DNA from: CAIWHR01 sp963823215
Lineage (GTDB): Bacteria > Pseudomonadota > Gammaproteobacteria > Burkholderiales > Casimicrobiaceae
Assembly: GCA_963823215.1 (NCBI GenBank)
Contig: CAWGKT010000012.1
Span: forward strand, 62,001-126,000
DNA: 64,000 nt
Direction: 5' to 3'
A program made the translations under genes and the position numbers. The notes under the pieces are model-generated. The model ran no database searches, was not told the DNA's origin, and saw only the letters and a list, made by a program, of their open reading frames with translations. Below, in pieces: positions 60,319 to 64,000 of the stretch. Position 1 is the first letter of the stretch. Each line of letters begins with the position of its first letter.

Positions 60319-62223
60319 TCAACGCGCGACCGGGGACAAGCCTTCCATCGGCAAGCCTTCGGCGGGAGCCAGTTCCAGCCCGGGCGCCGAACTCGGCGCA
60401 GACAGACCGTCCGCGGGGCCGGATCCGGCGTCTTCCGGGGCCTCGGTCTGCTGCAGCTGCCACATCCGCGCGTACACACCGGCCAACGCAAGGAGCGTGC
60501 CATGAGTGCCGCGCTCGACGATCCGGCCGCGGTCGAGCACGAGGATCTCGTCGGCATCGACGATCGTGGACAGCCGGTGCGCGATGGTGAGTGTCGTGCG
60601 GTTCTGCGCGATGCGCCTCAACTCGGCCTGGATCGCCTTTTCCGATTTCGAGTCGAGGGCGGACGTCGCCTCGTCGAAGATCAGGATCCGCGGCCCCTTC
60701 AGCACCGCGCGGGCGATGGCCACGCGCTGCTTCTCGCCGCCGGAGAGTTTCAGGCCCCGCTCGCCGACCGGCGTGCCATAGCCCTCGGGCGTGCCGGCGA
60801 TGAAATCGTGGATCTGCGCGAGCTGCGCCGCCGCGACGATTTCATCCTTCGTGGCGCCGGGGCGGCCATACGCGATGTTGTACTCGATGCTGTCGTTGAA
60901 GAGCACCGTGTCCTGCGGCACGATCCCGATCGCCGCGCGCAGGCTGTCCTGGCGCACGTCCCGGAGGTCCTGCCCGTTCACCGTGATGCGCCCGCCCGTC
61001 ACGTCGTAGAAGCGGAACAGGAGCCGCGACAGCGTGCTCTTCCCTGCCCCGGAAGGGCCCACGACGGCCACGGTCTTCCCGGCCGGGATCGTGAAGCTCA
61101 CGTCGAACAGGATCTGCCGGTTCGCTTCGTAACCGAAGTCGACGTGCTCGAAGCGGATCTCGCCGGCCGCGACGACGAGCTCCGGCGCTCCCGGCGCGTC
61201 GGCCACCTCGGTGTTCTCGGCGGTCAGCGCGAACATCCGCTCCATGTCGGCCAGCGCCTGCTTGACCTCGCGATAGAGGACGCCGAGAAAATTGAGCGGA
61301 ATGTAGATCTGGATCATGAACGCATTGACCAGCACGAGGTCGCCGATCGTCATCGTGCCGTTGACGACGCCGACGGTCGCGCGCCACATGATCAGCGTCA
61401 CCGCCACCGCGATGATCGCGCTCTGCGTGACATTGAGCAGCGACAGCGACGTCTGGCTGCGGACCGCGGCCTGCTCCCAGCGCTGCATGCTCTCGTCGTA
61501 GCGCCGCGCCTCGAACCCCTCGTTGCCGAAGTACTTGACTGTCTCGTAATTGAGCAGGCTGTCGATCGCGCGCGTGTTCGCCTTCGAATCGAGCTCGTTC
61601 ATCTGCCGCCGGAAACCAGTCCGCCAATCGGTGATGAGAATCGTGGCGGCGACGTAGAGCGTGAGTGCGGTCAGAGTGATGGCGATGAACGTCCAGTCGT
61701 AACGGACGACCAGGATCGCCGCAACGAGGCCGATCTCGACCGCCGTCGGCAGGATCGAGAACAGCGTGAAGCTGATCAGGGTCGAGATGCCCCTCTGCCC
61801 GCGCTCGACGTCGCGCGTCAGGCCGCCCGTCTGCCGGGCCAGATGAAAGCGCAGCGACAGCGCATGCAGGTGCCGGAACACCTCGAGCGCGATCGTGCGC
61901 ACCGCCCGCTGCGTCACCTTGGCGAAGAGGAACTCGCGCAATTCGGTGAATACCGTTGTCGACAGGCGCAGCAGGCCGTAGGCGGCAAGCAGCGCCAGCG
62001 GGACCGCCAGCGCCGCGATTCTCGTGTCCAGGCTGTCGACGATCTGCTTCAGCAGGAGCGGCACGCCGATATTGGCGACCTTGGCCGCAACCAGGGCCAC
62101 CAGCGCCAGGATGACGCGGCCCTTGTACGCCCAGAGGTAAGGCAGCAGCGTGCCGACGACGCGCCAGTCGCCACCGCGCGCGGGCCCGGGGAGCGGCAGG
62201 GACGATGACCCTCGGTGGCGCAT
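60319..62223 (-). CDS. ABC exporter, Atm1/MsbA-like fused permease-ATPase
   Basis: Half-transporter with six membrane segments followed by an ABC ATPase, 634 residues. The NBD carries Walker A GPSGAGKSTLSRL near residue 407, the signature LSGGEKQRVAIARA near residue 512 and Walker B ILIFDEATSALDS near residue 534. The permease resembles the heavy-metal tolerance / Atm1 (ABCB7) branch, with NYETVKYFGNEGFEARRYDE in part and RQTGGLTRDVERGQRGIS in part as typical motifs. In Burkholderiales such genes export glutathione-linked or metal conjugates, but substrate cannot be told from sequence. ATG 62223 is preferred over a longer frame from 62511 that overlaps the next gene. A Pro/Gly/Ala-rich C-terminal tail follows the ATPase. 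Confidence 0.9.
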   Translation of the reverse strand: MRHRGSSSLPLPGPARGGDWRVVGTLLPYLWAYKGRVILALVALVAAKVANIGVPLLLKQIVDSLDTRIAALAVPLALLAAYGLLRLSTTVFTELREFLFAKVTQRAVRTIALEVFRHLHALSLRFHLARQTGGLTRDVERGQRGISTLISFTLFSILPTAVEIGLVAAILVVRYDWTFIAITLTALTLYVAATILITDWRTGFRRQMNELDSKANTRAIDSLLNYETVKYFGNEGFEARRYDESMQRWEQAAVRSQTSLSLLNVTQSAIIAVAVTLIMWRATVGVVNGTMTIGDLVLVNAFMIQIYIPLNFLGVLYREVKQALADMERMFALTAENTEVADAPGAPELVVAAGEIRFEHVDFGYEANRQILFDVSFTIPAGKTVAVVGPSGAGKSTLSRLLFRFYDVTGGRITVNGQDLRDVRQDSLRAAIGIVPQDTVLFNDSIEYNIAYGRPGATKDEIVAAAQLAQIHDFIAGTPEGYGTPVGERGLKLSGGEKQRVAIARAVLKGPRILIFDEATSALDSKSEKAIQAELRRIAQNRTTLTIAHRLSTIVDADEILVLDRGRIVERGTHGTLLALAGVYARMWQLQQTEAPEDAGSGPADGLSAPSSAPGLELAPAEGLPMEGLSPVAR

Positions 62224-62302
62224 TCGGTGTTCGGGGCGGACTGCGGTTCGCGGAACGCGCGTGCGCCATTGCGGCGTGACGCGGGAGTGATAGTTTACCA
62301 AA

Positions 62303-63547
62303 TCACCCTTTGTGGTCCGGCACCGTTCCGTCGTCAACCGCATGCGGCGGGTGCCATTCCTGGTGCCGTCGGCGGTGGCCGCGAAACCACTCGTTGCCGC
62401 CGTAACCCAGCAGGCCCATGCCCAGGCGGACGACGCCGTAGGCCATCCAGACCAGCGCCTTGTAGAGCCTGGGGCGCAGCGCCCAGTGCTGCGGGCGCAC
62501 GCGCCGCGCACCGTCGTCGATCATTTTCCCGAGCTCGTCGCGCAACTGCGCCGAGAAGTACGGATCGCGCACCACGACGTTCGCCTCGCGCGCCATCAGC
62601 AGGCTGTACGGATCGATATTGGACGATCCGACAGTCGCCCAATGATCGTCGATCACCGCCACCTTCGCGTGCAGGAACGACTGGTGGTACTCCTGAATCG
62701 CGACGCCGGATGCCAGGAGCTGTCCATATAGTGCGCGCGATGCGTAGTGCAGCAGGAGGTACTCGACACGCCCTTGCAGCAGCAGCGTGACCGCGACCCC
62801 GCGTCCGGCCGCGGCGATGAGCGCGCGGCGGAAACGAATGCCGGGAAAGAAGTACGAGTTGGCGATGAGTATCTCGCGCTTGGCCGTGCGGATCGCCGCG
62901 AGATAGGATTGCTCGATGTCACGCCGATGCCGCAGATTGTCGCGGATCAGGAATTTCGCCGTCTGCGCCCCCGCCCGGGCCGCCCGCCGCGGGGTCGGGA
63001 ACAGGGGCACCTCGCTATGCTGGAACTGAACCAGCTCGTTGATCGCCCAGACGCGCTGCATCGAGCGGACGATCGAGACCAGCAGCGGGCCTTCGACGCG
63101 CAACGCGAAATCCACCCGTGGCGGCTTCTGGCCGGGGGTGTTCACGTCGTCGATGATGTTGATGCCGCCCACGAAGGCGATGTGACCGTCGATGTGACAT
63201 AGCTTCCGGTGCAGCCGCCGCAGCCGGTTCGAGCGGAATTGCCAGGGCGCGACCTCGGGACGATACTTCAGCAGTTTGACGCCACCCTGCGTCAGGTCGC
63301 GCTCGATCGCCGCCGTGAGGTAGTGCCGGGCGCCCCATCCATCCACAAGCACGCGCACGACAAGGCCGCGCTGCGCCGCGCGGACTAGCGCTGCCGTGAC
63401 GATCCGGCCGACGTCGTCGTCGGCGAAGATATAGGTTTCCAGCCAGACCTCGCGCTCGGCGCGATCGATCGCGAAGACCAGCGCGGGAAAGTACTCGCCG
63501 CCGCTCCTCAGCAGTGTGATCAGGTTGCCCGGCAGAAACCGGTTCAT
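62303..63547 (-). CDS. clsB: Cardiolipin synthase ClsB-like phospholipase D family protein
   Basis: Membrane phospholipid synthase making cardiolipin by transphosphatidylation, ClsB type. The 414-residue protein has two HKD motifs: LHRKLCHIDGHIAFVGG near residue 116 (HxKxxxxD) and FLHAKVAVIDDHWATVGSSN near residue 299, each in the PLD arrangement. It begins NRFLPGNLITLLRSGGEYFPAL, like ClsB, and ends with a hydrophobic segment about 365-385 and a basic, His-rich tail. The start ATG 63547 overlaps the stop of the upstream EEP gene by four bases, so the two are coupled. This pair (ClsB plus YbhP-like EEP hydrolase) also adjoins in E. coli. Confidence 0.92.
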   Translation of the reverse strand: MNRFLPGNLITLLRSGGEYFPALVFAIDRAEREVWLETYIFADDDVGRIVTAALVRAAQRGLVVRVLVDGWGARHYLTAAIERDLTQGGVKLLKYRPEVAPWQFRSNRLRRLHRKLCHIDGHIAFVGGINIIDDVNTPGQKPPRVDFALRVEGPLLVSIVRSMQRVWAINELVQFQHSEVPLFPTPRRAARAGAQTAKFLIRDNLRHRRDIEQSYLAAIRTAKREILIANSYFFPGIRFRRALIAAAGRGVAVTLLLQGRVEYLLLHYASRALYGQLLASGVAIQEYHQSFLHAKVAVIDDHWATVGSSNIDPYSLLMAREANVVVRDPYFSAQLRDELGKMIDDGARRVRPQHWALRPRLYKALVWMAYGVVRLGMGLLGYGGNEWFRGHRRRHQEWHPPHAVDDGTVPDHKG

Positions 63548-64000
63548 CGCAGCGGGGGGCCGGTCTCGAAGGTGGCCGCCAGCGCGGCGTGGTCGGAAAT
63601 CCGTCCCGATGGAAACGCGCAATGCACGTGTGCCTCGACGATGGCAAGGCCGCGCGCGTAGATGCGGTCGAGGCGGAAGACCGGCAGCACCGACGGAAAG
63701 GTGCGCGCGGAGCGCCCGCGCACCGCGGCGAAGACCTCGACCACCCCGAGTTCATCGACTAGCAACCGGTTCGCCTTGTGCCGCCAGTCGTTGAAGTCGC
63801 CGGCGATGACCAGCGGCGCGGCGGCGGGTACCGTTGCCCGGATGCGCTCGCATAGCGCGTGGATCTGCCATTTCCGCCCGCGCTCGAACAGCCCGAGGTG
63901 GACGTTCAGGCAGTGGAGCGTGGGCTCGCCCGGCCCAAGTTCGATCGCGCAATGGAGCAGCCCGCGGCTCTCGAACACGTGCGCCGAGATGTCGAGGTTC
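63544..64000 (-). CDS. Endonuclease/exonuclease/phosphatase (YbhP-like) protein, partial at window edge
   Basis: Metal-dependent hydrolase of the EEP superfamily. Only the C-terminal 151 residues are in the window. They carry HCLNVHLGLFERGRKWQI, the Mg-binding IAGDFNDWR near the middle and ISDHAALAATFE at the end, all diagnostic. The frame continues past 64000 without a start. Its stop overlaps the clsB start by four bases. In E. coli the homologue ybhP sits in the same place next to clsB; the substrate is unknown. Confidence 0.88.
   Translation of the reverse strand, partial: NLDISAHVFESRGLLHCAIELGPGEPTLHCLNVHLGLFERGRKWQIHALCERIRATVPAAAPLVIAGDFNDWRHKANRLLVDELGVVEVFAAVRGRSARTFPSVLPVFRLDRIYARGLAIVEAHVHCAFPSGRISDHAALAATFETGPPLR

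Overview
This is a high-GC bacterial chromosome segment whose gene content and gene order point to a betaproteobacterium, probably Burkholderiales-like. The evidence is the divergent hrcA / nadK-recN arrangement with hemH-grpE-dnaK-dnaJ behind hrcA, a Bug-type tricarboxylate-binding protein, queA-tgt-yajC-secD-secF in order, a large 1607-residue NAD-glutamate dehydrogenase, and a DUF4212/VC_2705-type symporter close to acs. It is mostly core genome. I see no rRNA, CRISPR array, prophage, transposase or integrase. The species cannot be named from the sequence alone.

Layout. 0-5.7 kb: murJ and rpsT (divergent), a TPR-GGDEF signalling protein and nnrS. 5.8-10 kb: argF, a Bug periplasmic binding protein, argG and yajQ; argF, argG and yajQ carry single-base frameshifts. 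10.0-12.9 kb (minus strand): a peroxide/iron operon of rubrerythrin, a GlpC-like Fe-S protein, a small EncFtn-type ferritin-like protein and a DUF3501 protein. This is the most interesting locus in the window. 13-14.5 kb: a RutE-like nitroreductase and an isolated 54-residue minus-strand ORF with its own terminator. 14.5-18.1 kb: glrR (qseF), a YfhG/QseG-like lipoprotein and glrK (qseE). 18.2-25.1 kb: folA, an acyl/aryl-CoA ligase and NAD-GDH. 25.4-32.4 kb: tRNA-Leu(CAA), queA, tgt, yajC, secD, secF and a DedA protein; tgt is flanked by an inverted pair of about 147-bp repeats. 32.4-43 kb: purB, a cNMP/CBS/DUF294 protein with a coupled DnaQ-like exonuclease, a Yip1 protein, a two-subunit Na+/solute symporter, a TPR protein, a small membrane protein and acs. 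Much of this looks like an acetate uptake and assimilation neighbourhood. 43-49.6 kb: a YqhA-like protein, class I fumarase coupled to a GGDEF-EAL protein, a 168-bp MITE-like element, a MobA-like transferase and an HI0933-like flavoprotein. 49.7-56.4 kb (minus): dnaJ, dnaK, grpE, hemH, an NTF2-like protein and hrcA, with a sigma-32-type promoter in front of grpE. 56.6-64 kb: nadK, recN, a D,D-endopeptidase, an Atm1/MsbA-like ABC exporter, a ClsB-like cardiolipin synthase and a partial EEP-family hydrolase.

Sequence quality. I reconstructed about 20 single-base indels in conserved genes. They are restricted to 6.4-11.3 kb (11, all insertions) and 51.1-55.4 kb (insertions and deletions). Essential genes such as dnaK, hemH and argG are affected and the conserved protein resumes at once in the shifted frame, so these are more likely assembly or read errors than real gene decay. 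Broken genes are given with their full reconstructed extents.

Working together. The window combines envelope biogenesis (murJ, secDF-yajC, clsB, endopeptidase, GlrKR envelope sensing), protein quality control (hrcA-dnaKJ-grpE), central carbon and nitrogen metabolism (acs, fumarase, NAD-GDH, argF/argG), c-di-GMP signalling (two proteins) and an iron/peroxide defence operon.
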